A stretch of DNA of 64,000 nucleotides from Saprospiraceae bacterium (GTDB taxonomy: Bacteria > Bacteroidota > Bacteroidia > Chitinophagales > Saprospiraceae), in contig JADKAS010000014.1 in NCBI GenBank assembly GCA_016715245.1, positions 62,001 through 126,000 on the forward strand, read 5' to 3'. The translations under genes were made by a program, and so were the position numbers. The notes beneath the pieces are model-generated. The model had not been told where the DNA came from, ran no database searches, and saw nothing but the letters and a program-made list of their open reading frames with translations. Positions 20,602 through 30,146 of this stretch are shown piece by piece. Each line of letters begins with the position of its first letter. Positions within the stretch are counted from its first letter, which is position 1.

Positions 20602-22833
20602 ATGGATGATAATAATAATTCAGTACATGGCGGTACTACTCCGACAGATAGTAAATGCCCTTATTCCGGAGCTACTTTAAAAAAGGGAGCAGGGCACGGT
20701 ACAGGTAACCGTGATTGGTGGCCAAACCAATTAAAATTAAACATTCTCAGGCAAAATTCTTCCTTGTCCAATCCTATGGAGAAAGATTTTGATTACGCCA
20801 AAGCATTTTCTTCTCTTGACCTGAATGCCATTAAAAAAGATATTTTTGAACTGATGACGGATTCTCAGGATTGGTGGCCTGCGGATTACGGACATTATGG
20901 ACCTTTATTTATCAGAATGGCCTGGCACAGTGCAGGTACCTACCGTATTCATGACGGTCGTGGTGGCGGAGGTTCCGGAACGCAAAGATTTGCACCGTTA
21001 AATTCATGGCCTGACAACACAAATCTGGACAAAGCGCGATTATTGTTATGGCCGGTTAAAAAGAAATACGGTAAAAAAATCTCATGGGCTGACCTGATGA
21101 TTTTGGCTGGTAATTGCGCACTTGAATCCATGGGATTTAAAACATTTGGATTTGCCGGAGGAAGAGAAGACGTATGGGAGCCGGAAGAAGATATTTATTG
21201 GGGATCAGAAAAAGAATGGCTGGGAGACAATCGTTATACAGGAAATAGAGAACTTGAAAATCCTTTGGGTGCGGTTCAGATGGGTTTGATTTACGTAAAT
21301 CCCGAAGGACCTAACGGAAATCCCGACCCTATTGCTGCCGCCAGAGATATTAGGGAAACCTTTGCCCGTATGGCCATGAATGATGAAGAAACGGTTGCAC
21401 TGATTGCCGGTGGACATACCTTCGGGAAAACACACGGTGCTGCTGATCCGGGCAAATATGTTGGGAAAGAGCCCGCAGGAGCAAGTATTGAAGAACAAGG
21501 ACTCGGGTGGAAAAATACCTTCGGAAAAGGCCATTCAGGAGACACCATTACCAGCGGACTGGAAGGAGCATGGACTACGACTCCGACCAAATGGAGTAAT
21601 AACTTCTTTTGGAATCTTTTTGGTTATGAATGGGAATTGACAAAAAGTCCGGCCGGGGCCAATCAATGGATTCCAAAACACGGAATGGGAGCAGGAACGG
21701 TGCCGGATGCCCACGATCCGAATAAAAAACATACACCGGTAATGCTTACAACAGACCTTTCTCTCAGGTTTGATCCCGCATATGAAAAAATATCAAGAAG
21801 ATTTTTCGAAAACCCTGATGAGTTTGCCGACGCTTTTGCAAAAGCATGGTTCAAACTTACACACCGGGACATGGGTCCTAAAAGTCGATACCTAGGTCCA
21901 GAAGTTCCTAACGAAGAACTGATATGGCAGGATCCGGTCCCAGCTGTAAATTTTGAACTCATCAATCAGCAGGATAGTGAACAGTTGAAAAACAAAATTC
22001 TTAACTCAGGTTTGAGTGTTGCCCAGTTGGTGACAACAGCATGGGCTTCCGCATCAACTTTCAGGGGGTCTGATAAAAGAGGTGGCGCCAATGGAGCCAG
22101 AATCCGTTTGACACCACAACGTCACTGGGAGGTAAACAATCCAACTCAATTATCAGCTGTATTGGATGTGCTTGAAAAAATTCAAATAGAATTTAACAGT
22201 AGCCAATCAGGAAATAAAAAAGTGTCTTTAGCTGATGTTATTGTATTGGGTGGATGTGTCGGTGTAGAACAAGCTGCAAAAAATGCAGGTTTCAGTATAT
22301 CCATTCCTTTTACTGCGGGAAGAACCGATGCAACACAGGAACAAACCGATGTTGAGTCGTTCAGTGTGCTTGAGCCGAAAGGCGACGGATTCCGGAATTA
22401 TTGCAAAAAAAATGCCACTACAACAGCAGAAGAAATGTTGATTGACAAAGCACAGTTACTCACGTTGACGGCACCTGAAATGACAGTGTTGGTGGGAGGT
22501 ATGAGAGCCATGAATGCCAATTACAATCAATCTGAATATGGTGTTTTTACAAAGCGACCCGGAGCACTTTCAAATGATTTTTTTGTACATCTTCTTGACT
22601 TCGGAACAAAATGGAATGCGGTTTCAAGTGTAGAAGATGTTTTTGAAGGAAAAAGCAGAAGTTCAGGTGAGGTTCTTTGGAAAGGGACAAGGGTTGACCT
22701 GATTTTTGGTTCAAATTCTGAGTTGCGCGCCATTGCTGAAAGATATGCCTGTGAAGACGCCAATGAAACGTTTGTTAAAGACTTTGCAGCCGCATGGAAC
22801 AAAGTGATGAATCTGGACCGGTTTGACATTTAG
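20602..22833 (+). CDS. katG: Catalase-peroxidase KatG
   Basis: Bifunctional haem catalase-peroxidase that removes hydrogen peroxide. The 743 residues fit the two-domain bacterial family. The distal haem site is R105, W108 and H109 in RMAWHSAGTYR; the proximal haem ligand is H272 in AGGHTFGKTHG. The residues forming the family's Met-Tyr-Trp adduct are all present (W108, Y231 in YVNPEGPNG, M257 in RETFARMAMN), so full catalase activity is expected. No signal peptide is visible, which suggests a cytoplasmic enzyme. The ATG at 20602 follows an AT-rich leader of 270 bp. No OxyR or PerR gene is nearby. A strong hairpin terminator follows at 22865-22901. Confidence 0.98.
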   Translation: MDDNNNSVHGGTTPTDSKCPYSGATLKKGAGHGTGNRDWWPNQLKLNILRQNSSLSNPMEKDFDYAKAFSSLDLNAIKKDIFELMTDSQDWWPADYGHYGPLFIRMAWHSAGTYRIHDGRGGGGSGTQRFAPLNSWPDNTNLDKARLLLWPVKKKYGKKISWADLMILAGNCALESMGFKTFGFAGGREDVWEPEEDIYWGSEKEWLGDNRYTGNRELENPLGAVQMGLIYVNPEGPNGNPDPIAAARDIRETFARMAMNDEETVALIAGGHTFGKTHGAADPGKYVGKEPAGASIEEQGLGWKNTFGKGHSGDTITSGLEGAWTTTPTKWSNNFFWNLFGYEWELTKSPAGANQWIPKHGMGAGTVPDAHDPNKKHTPVMLTTDLSLRFDPAYEKISRRFFENPDEFADAFAKAWFKLTHRDMGPKSRYLGPEVPNEELIWQDPVPAVNFELINQQDSEQLKNKILNSGLSVAQLVTTAWASASTFRGSDKRGGANGARIRLTPQRHWEVNNPTQLSAVLDVLEKIQIEFNSSQSGNKKVSLADVIVLGGCVGVEQAAKNAGFSISIPFTAGRTDATQEQTDVESFSVLEPKGDGFRNYCKKNATTTAEEMLIDKAQLLTLTAPEMTVLVGGMRAMNANYNQSEYGVFTKRPGALSNDFFVHLLDFGTKWNAVSSVEDVFEGKSRSSGEVLWKGTRVDLIFGSNSELRAIAERYACEDANETFVKDFAAAWNKVMNLDRFDI

Positions 22834-22864
22834 CAGAAAGTAAGTTCATTCGGTTTTATTTTAT

Positions 22865-22901
22865 AAAAAAGGTGACGATACATCATATTGTCACCTTTTT
22901 T
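22865..22901 (+). terminator. Bidirectional terminator between katG and the ABC permease gene
   Basis: AAAAAAGGTGAC (22865-22876) and GTCACCTTTTTT (22890-22901) form a perfect 12-bp inverted repeat with a 13-nt loop. The A/T flanks let it work on both strands for the two converging genes. Confidence 0.85.
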
Positions 22902-22970
22902 ATAATTTAGAAAAAATTAAACGCGTATTTTCCGGCTTATTTGTAGTAAAACCATCATCAGGAATAAAAA

Positions 22971-24179
22971 TTATTCATATCTCAAAGCGTCGATAGGATC
23001 GAGTTTGGAAGCTTTTAAAGCAGGGTATAAACCTGATGCCAGACCCACTACAATACATACAATAATGGCGAGTAACATCCAGTTCCAGGGAATAAAAAAC
23101 CGGCCTTTTACAATGATGGTGACAATAGCGCCAAATCCCATTCCCAAAATGATTCCAACCACACCGCCTAAAAGACAAATCATCAGTGCTTCCATAAGAA
23201 ATTGACGAAGTATCACTTTCCTCGAAGCACCGATAGCTTTTCTTATTCCGATTTCTTTGGTTCTTTCGGTGACAATCACCAGCATAATATTCATCAATCC
23301 AATAGAGGCGCCCAGAAGTGTCAGTGAAGCAATAATGAGCGTTCCCAGTCTTAGATTTGTCGTCATTTCTTTAAGCTGCTTTAAAATTCCATCACTTTTT
23401 TTGATTTCAAAATCATTTTCTACCCCGATTTTGAGTCGTCTGACATTTCTTAAGACACCTATGGCTTCATCTATGGCATCATCAATCCTGTTTGCCTGAG
23501 CTACAGAAACACTGAGGTTGTAATTTTTGTCTGCATATCCATACAGTGTTTTAGCATTGTAAAGAGGAATAAAAACAGCTTTTTCTTTTAATACGCCAAC
23601 CACCACATATTTATTGGCATTTAGATATACAGTTTTCTGTATGGCCTTATCAGGACTTTTTCCAAAAAGTTTTTCAGCGATTTCACTACCTATAATGACC
23701 TTAAAACTATTGGAATACACTTCACTAGGTGTGAAGTTTCTACCATACTCAACCTCAAAGGCCGTTGTTATTATGTAGTTTTCATCGATGCCCTGAACCC
23801 TGGTATTTGGATTGGTTTTCTTAGATTCATATCTTACGGTCACATTGTCAGCACATTTGGTTTCAGAACTTACCGTATATCCCTTTTGCTGGAAAAATTC
23901 TTTAAACTCGAAGGCTTGGTCGAAGTCAATAGGATCACTTATTTTTTCAGTCCTCTGACCTATAGACCGAATTGTTTCTGACTTGGGTCTTATATAAAAG
24001 GAATTGGCGCCTAATCGGTTAAAGTTGTCGCTCATGGAAAATAAAATACTATCTATAGCTGTCAGAATACCGACAAGACAAGCTATACCGACGGCAATGA
24101 TAAGTAAGGTCAAAAAAGATCTTAAAAAATTTGCCTTGATAGAGCCGATGGCTAATTGTAAATTTTCCAGAAAATCCAT
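22971..24179 (-). CDS. MacB-type ABC transporter permease
   Basis: Inner-membrane permease of the MacB/FtsX family, about 402 residues. One transmembrane helix near the N-terminus (SFLTLLIIAVGIACLVGI) is followed by a large periplasmic MacB_PCD domain, then three C-terminal helices. The family hallmark TERTKEIGIRKAIGASR precedes the second helix and the protein ends LYPALKASKLDPIDALRYE, as in typical members. It would act with a MacB ATPase and usually a MacA-type adaptor in export or lipoprotein transport; neither is in the window. The ATG at 24179 is chosen over one 36 bp upstream because MDFLENLQLAIGSIKANFLR is the usual family N-terminus. Confidence 0.9.
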   Translation of the reverse strand: MDFLENLQLAIGSIKANFLRSFLTLLIIAVGIACLVGILTAIDSILFSMSDNFNRLGANSFYIRPKSETIRSIGQRTEKISDPIDFDQAFEFKEFFQQKGYTVSSETKCADNVTVRYESKKTNPNTRVQGIDENYIITTAFEVEYGRNFTPSEVYSNSFKVIIGSEIAEKLFGKSPDKAIQKTVYLNANKYVVVGVLKEKAVFIPLYNAKTLYGYADKNYNLSVSVAQANRIDDAIDEAIGVLRNVRRLKIGVENDFEIKKSDGILKQLKEMTTNLRLGTLIIASLTLLGASIGLMNIMLVIVTERTKEIGIRKAIGASRKVILRQFLMEALMICLLGGVVGIILGMGFGAIVTIIVKGRFFIPWNWMLLAIIVCIVVGLASGLYPALKASKLDPIDALRYE

Positions 24180-24287
24180 GGAATTATTTTTGAAAAGTAA
24201 AAATAGGAATTCCAATGGTTTTTAACTTCTAAAAATAGAATTAAATAGGTTTTTTATAGATGAAATGATATATTCTTTATGTTAATA

Positions 24288-24321
24288 CAGCCGGAACAAG
24301 CATTAATAATTGTTCCGGCTG
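24288..24321 (-). terminator. Hairpin downstream of the TonB receptor gene
   Basis: Perfect 12-bp arms CAGCCGGAACAA / TTGTTCCGGCTG around a 10-nt loop, 11 bp past the receptor stop codon. It lacks a long T tract on either strand, so it may stabilise the mRNA end as much as terminate. Confidence 0.7.
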
Positions 24322-24331
24322 ATCATTTAAT

Positions 24332-27019
24332 TTAAAATGTAAATCCTAATCTGGCAAAAAGATATCTGCCATCAGATCCCATTTGAACAGAATCATTAAA
24401 ACCTCCCTGGTCGGTCCAACCATCAAATTGAGGCGTTGGGTAAGTGTTTAAAATATTGTTTCCTCCCAAAGTCACTTTAAATTGACCTGTAATATTGTAG
24501 GAAACAGAAAGGTCCAGTGTACCGGCAGCTTTGTATGTATCCGTTGCTGTTTTAAATAGTTCATCTGCTTCTGATTGCGTGCTCGGTGGTGAATCAACCC
24601 ATTGAAAATCCTGCAGAACTACCTGACTGAATTGTGTATACGTAAGCATGGCATCAAATTTATTAACCTGATACATAAGGTTGACACCAACCTTATAATC
24701 CGGTGCTGCTGCCTTCAGATAGGCCTGAGAAAAAGGTCCGTAAAAAGTAAAGGGATTCAGATTTCCGTTGTTGATTTTTTGTATTTCCTTTTTATTAAAA
24801 TTACCGGCAATACCCCCTGTAAGGCTGGATTTTTTGCTAAGATTATATTTATAATTGAGAATAACGTCCAAACCTGTAGTTCGTGTGTTAACACCATTCG
24901 CAAAAAATTGTGCTGCTTCTGCACCAACATTCAATTCTGAGACATCAAAAACATCTGTCAGTATAATCCTGTCCTTCACATCTATGATATATCCGTCAAC
25001 CGTCACCGTAAAACCACCTTTTTTATAAGTAAGACCAGCGGCCAGATTGTTGGCTTTTTCTTCTTGTAATGATTCAATACCAAAACTTTTGGCTACCGTA
25101 CTTGTGTTGGAAGCCAGCAGTGTCTGGAGAGATTTGCCTGCCACTATATTAGTGAAAATCAGATTGTAATGAATCTGAGCCAAAGAAGGTGCTCTGAATC
25201 CGGAAGATACTGAAGCCCTGATGGCAAGGTCATCAAAAATATTGTAACGGCTGGCCACTTTGTAATTAAGGGTATTGCCAAAGTCACTGTAGTTTTCATA
25301 TCGCAGAGCACCGGAAATAAGCCATTTGGACGTGACATTTAATTCTGCATCACCGTAAAATCCAATATTGGAGCGGGATTTGTTTACTTCATTTCCCGGG
25401 CTATAACCAGGGAAACCTTGTGAACCTCCTCCCGGACTTACACCAAATTCATTGACAAAAGGCTGCTGTGATGCCGGATTGGTAATGGCAATTCCATTTA
25501 CATCATATGTGGCATAGGAACCCGTTTCGCCGGCAAAAATCTGAAAGTTTTCAGTTCTGTATTCTGTACCAAAAGCCAGGTTAAGACCGGAAGCGATTTT
25601 TTTATAATATTTTGAAAAATTAAGACCTGTAATATTCATGGCCAGACTATGGCTACCTGCATCAAATTCGCGGGGAGAAGCTGATCCAAGTGACGCATTA
25701 TTGGTGTTTTTTATCAAATAATGAAAGTTGTTGAAGCCATAATTATGACTGAAATCTGCTTGCCACCCATTTGACATTTCATGCCGTAAACCTCCGGTAA
25801 AAGACTGATCGATTATATTGGAAGTGATACGTGGTGTGAAGCCATTGGGATATAAGGCCGCAACAGTCCTGGGTTCATCTGCGGAAGGCTCGGATCTCGA
25901 AAATGCAAATGCGTCCGTGTCCCGATTGCCTCTGCCGCCAAATATATACAATTCTGATTTTTCTCCCAGAGGATAGGCCGAATTGACAAAAAACTGAAAC
26001 TGGTCAACTGCGGCAGAACCATATCCCTTCCTCCATGAATATCCTGGTCTCAGCGTTCTGTCTTTGGTCAGATATTCTGCCGTAAAATTGGCAAATCCAC
26101 CTTTGTTTCCAAGACTGACACCATAGTTGAGATCGACTCTAGTGGTATTGCCATCATATTTTTTATCTCCGTCAGGATCCAGTGCTCTGTTTTTCCCGTT
26201 CGTATTAAAAATTTCTTCCCCTGATTTTTCTGCATAGTCACCACCGACATCTGTACTGTATAATCCATAGGTCACACCACCGGTAAGACCATATGTTTTA
26301 TCTTTTAGGACAACATTTATAACCCCGGCTATAGCATCAGAACCGTATTGAGCAGAAGCCCCATCCCTCAGGATCTCAATCCTTTTGATGGCAGCTGCAG
26401 GAATGGCATTCAGGTCAGTTCCTGTATTTCCGCGACCTCTTGTTCCAAAAATATTTACAAGGGAAGATTGATGTCTTCGTTTGCCATTGATAAGAACGAG
26501 GGTCTGATCAGGTCCAAGACCTCTCAAGGAAGCAGGATCAATATGGTCTGCCCCGTCAGAACCTGATTGTTTGGTGGCATTAAAGGAAGGTGCTGAAAAC
26601 TGAAGAATCTGGTTAACTTCCACACGACCGGTGGTATTGGCAAGCTGGGCTATTTCTATCACATCTACAGCAACCGGAGAATTTGTAGAGCTCCTGTTGT
26701 AAGACCGGGAACCGACAACCTGTACTTCGCCGAGGAGGATGCCTTCTTCCATTACGATATTGAGCGTTGTAATACCTTCTACACTTCGCTCGATACTGGT
26801 ATATCCTGTATAACTGAAAATCAAAACCGGATTTTTGGTTCTGGTTTCCAAAAAATACATTCCGTCAATGTCTGTTATTGTACCATTAGAGGTTCCTTTT
26901 TCAGATACACTGACACCAATAAGAGGAAGCCCGGTATTGTCCTGAACAAGACCGCTGACAACCTGCGAAGAGAGAGGGAAGTAAAAAATAATGAATACTA
27001 GAAGAATCAGGTTTTTCAT
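24332..27019 (-). CDS. TonB-dependent outer-membrane receptor
   Basis: Outer-membrane active transporter energised by TonB/ExbBD. The 895 residues start with a signal peptide (MKNLILLVFIIFYFPLSSQ), then a carboxypeptidase-D-regulatory-like domain (about 22-105, GLVQDNTGLPLIGVSV and TDIDGMYFL), a plug domain (about 115-240, with SLRGLGPDQTLVLINGKR and EILRDGASAQYGSDAIAGV) and a beta-barrel ending in FARLGFTF with the terminal aromatic residue usual for barrel proteins. It is shorter than a typical SusC and has no SusD partner, so a substrate such as a metal complex, vitamin or small molecule is possible, but nothing identifies it. It is monocistronic, with a hairpin after the stop. Confidence 0.95.
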   Translation of the reverse strand: MKNLILLVFIIFYFPLSSQVVSGLVQDNTGLPLIGVSVSEKGTSNGTITDIDGMYFLETRTKNPVLIFSYTGYTSIERSVEGITTLNIVMEEGILLGEVQVVGSRSYNRSSTNSPVAVDVIEIAQLANTTGRVEVNQILQFSAPSFNATKQSGSDGADHIDPASLRGLGPDQTLVLINGKRRHQSSLVNIFGTRGRGNTGTDLNAIPAAAIKRIEILRDGASAQYGSDAIAGVINVVLKDKTYGLTGGVTYGLYSTDVGGDYAEKSGEEIFNTNGKNRALDPDGDKKYDGNTTRVDLNYGVSLGNKGGFANFTAEYLTKDRTLRPGYSWRKGYGSAAVDQFQFFVNSAYPLGEKSELYIFGGRGNRDTDAFAFSRSEPSADEPRTVAALYPNGFTPRITSNIIDQSFTGGLRHEMSNGWQADFSHNYGFNNFHYLIKNTNNASLGSASPREFDAGSHSLAMNITGLNFSKYYKKIASGLNLAFGTEYRTENFQIFAGETGSYATYDVNGIAITNPASQQPFVNEFGVSPGGGSQGFPGYSPGNEVNKSRSNIGFYGDAELNVTSKWLISGALRYENYSDFGNTLNYKVASRYNIFDDLAIRASVSSGFRAPSLAQIHYNLIFTNIVAGKSLQTLLASNTSTVAKSFGIESLQEEKANNLAAGLTYKKGGFTVTVDGYIIDVKDRIILTDVFDVSELNVGAEAAQFFANGVNTRTTGLDVILNYKYNLSKKSSLTGGIAGNFNKKEIQKINNGNLNPFTFYGPFSQAYLKAAAPDYKVGVNLMYQVNKFDAMLTYTQFSQVVLQDFQWVDSPPSTQSEADELFKTATDTYKAAGTLDLSVSYNITGQFKVTLGGNNILNTYPTPQFDGWTDQGGFNDSVQMGSDGRYLFARLGFTF

Positions 27020-27258
27020 TTTTAGTGTTTTGATGGTTAATAATGATTTCGTTTATTGATGATTTAATATTATAAAAAATTTAAAATTTTATATTTTGCG
27101 ATACTTTTACATGTATTGTATTAAATTATTACAATTATCCGACAAGTATACATATTATATTTTAATTTGAATAAACTACATATATAATATTTTACAAAAT
27201 AAGTTTTAAACAAATTCGGGAGGAGAACCGGTTTCTGGAAAACGTTTTAAAATTTATA

Positions 27259-27624
27259 TTATTTTTTATGTTTTGTGAGAACCTCCTCAACTCTGAACTG
27301 AACAATTTTTGCAATTAAATCGTATGGGATATCTTTGTCTAAAGGAAATTGCACGGAACCTTTTCCCTGTTTGTATTTTGACAATTCTTTTTTAAAATTT
27401 TCATGTCCTGAAGGCGTAGCATATAAACCAATATGTTTATCATAGCCTGCAAAATAGAGCAATGGTTTATTTTTTAACTTGTAGGCGGGCATATTATAAG
27501 CGATCAATTCAGAAGCATCAGGAGCATTTTGACGGATGACGTCTCTGATTTTTTCCAGCATCAGTTTTGTTTCTGAAGGGAATAAATCAATGTATTTGTC
27601 GACAGATTCGGATTTGATGTTCAT
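27259..27624 (-). CDS. DUF1801 (YdhG-like) protein
   Basis: Small 121-residue cytoplasmic protein of the DUF1801/YdhG family. The sequence shows YIDLFPSE near the start, PDASELIAYNMPAYKL in the middle, the DKHIGLYATPSG strand and a C-terminal VQFPLDKDIPYDLI segment, all in the family's order and at its usual length. One member in Bacillus has been studied as a frataxin-like iron protein, but most have no known role. It stands alone between the TonB receptor and fabH, on the opposite strand to fabH. Confidence 0.85.
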   Translation of the reverse strand: MNIKSESVDKYIDLFPSETKLMLEKIRDVIRQNAPDASELIAYNMPAYKLKNKPLLYFAGYDKHIGLYATPSGHENFKKELSKYKQGKGSVQFPLDKDIPYDLIAKIVQFRVEEVLTKHKK

Positions 27625-27866
27625 GGTCTATTTTTTATTTAAAGGTGCCAAAATATTATGTTGCGATGGTCAATGATATGGTTTTGTGTTTTGAAATACG
27701 TTATGTAACCTTTTTATTTGCAAATATAAAATATTTGTTTCGGATGCAAACAGCACATGATGGAAGTTTACCCAATGCAAAACCTTTTATTTCTTTTAAA
27801 ATCTTTAGTTTCCATGATGACATTGCAAAAAAAATAGCGGGTTAACACCAAAATCCAAATTCTTTA

Positions 27867-27874
27867 TATCTTTG
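27867..27874 (+). promoter_or_regulatory. Bacteroidota -7 promoter box for fabH
   Basis: TATCTTTG matches TAnnTTTG and lies 76 bp upstream of the ATG at 27950. It overlaps a TTG at 27872 that could extend the frame, which argues that translation starts at 27950. Confidence 0.5.
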
Positions 27875-27949
27875 CGTCCATTTTACAAAGACATATTATA
27901 TTTAATTCTTTTCAAAACCACAATAACCGAGAATAAAAATAACCAATTG

Positions 27950-28942
27950 ATGTCAAAAATCAGAGCAGTCATCACCGCAGTAGGAGGATTTGTTCCAGAG
28001 GATGTCCTCACTAATTTTGATCTTGAAAAAATGGTCGACACTACTGATGAATGGATAACAACAAGGACAGGAATCAAAGAAAGAAGGATATTAAAAGGAG
28101 AAGGAAAAGCAACCTCCTACATGGGCGTTAAGGTGGTTGAAGAAATTCTTAAAAAAAGAGGTATTTCACCGGATGAAATAGATATGCTGATTTGTGCCAC
28201 GGTGACGGGTGATATGGTTTTTCCGGATACTGCCAACACCATTCTCGATAAGGTAGGTGCCAAAAACGCTTTTGGTTATGATATAAATGCAGCCTGTTCA
28301 GGGTTTTTATATGCACTGACCACAGGTTCCAAATTTATTGAGTCAGGTACATACAAAAAGGTTATTGTTGTAGGCGCTGACATGATGTCTTCCATTGTTA
28401 ATTATAATGACAGGACAACTTGTATCATTTTTGGAGATGGAGGCGGAGGTTTTTTATTGGAACCTTCTGTGGAAGAAGGATATGGAGTTATAGATTCTAT
28501 TCTGAAGGCGGATGGATCAGGACGAGCTTATCTCCACATGAAAGCCGGAGGTTCTTTGAAACCGGCTTCCTCCGATAGTGTCAACAACATGGAACATTAT
28601 GTCTATCAGGATGGGAAACCTGTATTTAAAGCTGCAGTGACCGGTATGGTGAGTACGATTAAGGATCTGCTGGAGAGAAATCAACTCTCTATCGAAGATA
28701 TTGATTGGCTTGTTCCTCATCAGGCTAATATGCGTATCATAAATTCTGTTGCTGAAATGCTTGATTTTCCAAAAGAAAAAGTAATGATCAACATTCATAA
28801 ATTCGGAAATACCACAGCTGGAACACTTCCTCTTTGTATTTGGGAGTATGAAAACAGGTTAAAAAAAGGAGATAAAATTATCCTGACTGCTTTCGGAGGT
28901 GGATTTACATGGGGAAGTACCTATCTCGTTTGGAACAAATAA
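27950..28942 (+). CDS. fabH: 3-oxoacyl-ACP synthase III FabH
   Basis: Condenses an acyl-CoA primer with malonyl-ACP to start fatty-acid synthesis. The 330 residues carry the catalytic triad C116 (NAACSGFLYAL), H257 (PHQANMRI) and N287 (NIHKFGNTTAG). The ATG at 27950 (MSKIRAVITAVGGFVPE) matches the family start; an upstream extension to a TTG at 27872 would overlap the promoter box. The gene sits 65 bp ahead of efp, accB and accC, a lipid-synthesis grouping usual in Bacteroidota; malonyl-CoA for this enzyme comes from acetyl-CoA carboxylase, part of which is encoded just downstream. Confidence 0.97.
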   Translation: MSKIRAVITAVGGFVPEDVLTNFDLEKMVDTTDEWITTRTGIKERRILKGEGKATSYMGVKVVEEILKKRGISPDEIDMLICATVTGDMVFPDTANTILDKVGAKNAFGYDINAACSGFLYALTTGSKFIESGTYKKVIVVGADMMSSIVNYNDRTTCIIFGDGGGGFLLEPSVEEGYGVIDSILKADGSGRAYLHMKAGGSLKPASSDSVNNMEHYVYQDGKPVFKAAVTGMVSTIKDLLERNQLSIEDIDWLVPHQANMRIINSVAEMLDFPKEKVMINIHKFGNTTAGTLPLCIWEYENRLKKGDKIILTAFGGGFTWGSTYLVWNK

Positions 28943-28984
28943 AAATTAATTTAGCTAAAACAACTTTTTAATTCACTAATTCAT

Positions 28985-28992
28985 TAATTTTG
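28985..28992 (+). promoter_or_regulatory. Bacteroidota -7 promoter box for efp-accBC
   Basis: TAATTTTG matches TAnnTTTG, 15 bp before the efp ATG, implying a very short leader. It suggests efp can be transcribed separately from fabH. Confidence 0.5.
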
Positions 28993-29007
28993 TAGTAAGA
29001 AAATTTT

Positions 29008-29574
29008 ATGGCAAATACATCAGATATCAGAAACGGACTTTGTCTGAACTACAACGGAGACGTTTATTCCATTGTGGAATTTTTACACGTCAAACCGGGG
29101 AAAGGCAATGCCTTTGTGAGAACTAAGATAAAAAGTCTTACGACAGGAAAGGTGATTGAAGCCACTTTTCCGGCTGGTCATAAAATTGATGATGTAAGGG
29201 TAGAAAGAAGGAAGTATCAGTATCTTTACAAAGATGAAACGGGATACAATTTTATGGATAATGAAACCTTTGATCAGGTTACCATTGCGGAAGCCATGCT
29301 TGACAGTCCTCAGTTTTTAAAAGAAGGAAGTGATATAGACATTTTGTTTCATGCAGAAAAAGATATACCACTTACCACAGAATTTCCTGCCGCTATCATT
29401 CTGGAAGTTACCTATACAGAACCGGGAGTAAGAGGAGATACCGCCACAAATGTAACGAAACCTGCCACAGTAGAAACAGGAGCTGAAGTAAAAGTTCCTA
29501 TATTTATCAATCAGGGAGATAAAATTAAAATTGATACGAAGACCGGAGCTTATCTGGAAAGAGTAAAAGCATAA
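29008..29574 (+). CDS. efp: Elongation factor P
   Basis: Binds the ribosome between the P and E sites and relieves stalling at polyproline stretches. The 188 residues have the three-domain layout: an N-terminal KOW-like domain with the loop lysine K32 in KPGKGNAF, then two OB-fold domains ending GDKIKIDTKTGAYLERV. K32 is the position that is lysylated or otherwise modified in many bacteria; no EpmA or EpmB gene is in the window. It is followed by accB after 17 bp, so the two are probably co-transcribed. Confidence 0.98.
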   Translation: MANTSDIRNGLCLNYNGDVYSIVEFLHVKPGKGNAFVRTKIKSLTTGKVIEATFPAGHKIDDVRVERRKYQYLYKDETGYNFMDNETFDQVTIAEAMLDSPQFLKEGSDIDILFHAEKDIPLTTEFPAAIILEVTYTEPGVRGDTATNVTKPATVETGAEVKVPIFINQGDKIKIDTKTGAYLERVKA

Positions 29575-29591
29575 CCTTAAAACAATTTACC

Positions 29592-30092
29592 ATGGATTTC
29601 AACGAAATACAAGAACTTATTAAACTTGTCAACAAATCCAATCTTACAGAATTTAAACTGAAAGACAAGGATTTTGAAATACAAATCAGAACCAAACAGC
29701 ATCATAAAGGCGGTGATGTACAATATGTTCAGGCGCCTTCGGTTATTACCAGTGTTCCGGTTCAAAGCCCGGTATCTCATGCTGCACCGGTTCAGGTTGC
29801 TGCTCCAGTATCAGAATCTGAGAAACCAGTAGCAACACCTTCAGGAGGTAAAAAAACCATTGAAATAAAATCACCGATTGTTGGTACATTTTACAGATCA
29901 TCCGGACCTGACAAACCTGTTTTTGTTAAAGTCGGGGACACGATTTCTTCAGGAACCGTGGTTTGTATCATTGAAGCTATGAAACTTTTTAATGAAATAG
30001 AAAGTGATACAGCGGGAACAATTGTAAAAATACTGGTAGAAGATGCAACACCGGTAGAATATGATCAGGTATTATTCCTCGTAGAAGTTTGA
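29592..30092 (+). CDS. accB: Biotin carboxyl carrier protein of acetyl-CoA carboxylase
   Basis: Carries biotin between the carboxylase and carboxyltransferase parts of acetyl-CoA carboxylase. The 166 residues comprise an N-terminal helical segment (1-35), a Pro/Ala/Val-rich linker (about 48-85) and a C-terminal biotinyl domain with the target lysine K131 in IIEAMKLFNEI. It lies between efp (17 bp) and accC (54 bp). The carboxyltransferase subunits accA and accD are not in this window. Confidence 0.98.
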   Translation: MDFNEIQELIKLVNKSNLTEFKLKDKDFEIQIRTKQHHKGGDVQYVQAPSVITSVPVQSPVSHAAPVQVAAPVSESEKPVATPSGGKKTIEIKSPIVGTFYRSSGPDKPVFVKVGDTISSGTVVCIIEAMKLFNEIESDTAGTIVKILVEDATPVEYDQVLFLVEV

Positions 30093-30146
30093 TGTTGACT
30101 GATCAAACAGCATTTTATTTATTACTAACGAAATTTATCTCTGGAT

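Noticed and set aside
22971..27019. Functional link of katG, the MacB-type permease and the TonB receptor as an iron or oxidative-stress operon
   Set aside because: The genes are on different strands or separated by clear terminators, so the adjacency alone does not support it.
24332..27019. SusC-type polysaccharide transporter
   Set aside because: The receptor is shorter than usual SusC proteins and there is no SusD-like gene beside it.
27645..27845. 66-codon + frame upstream of fabH
   Set aside because: No family resemblance; it lies in the divergent promoter region between DUF1801 and fabH and does not look like rpmF or plsX, which often sit near fabH.
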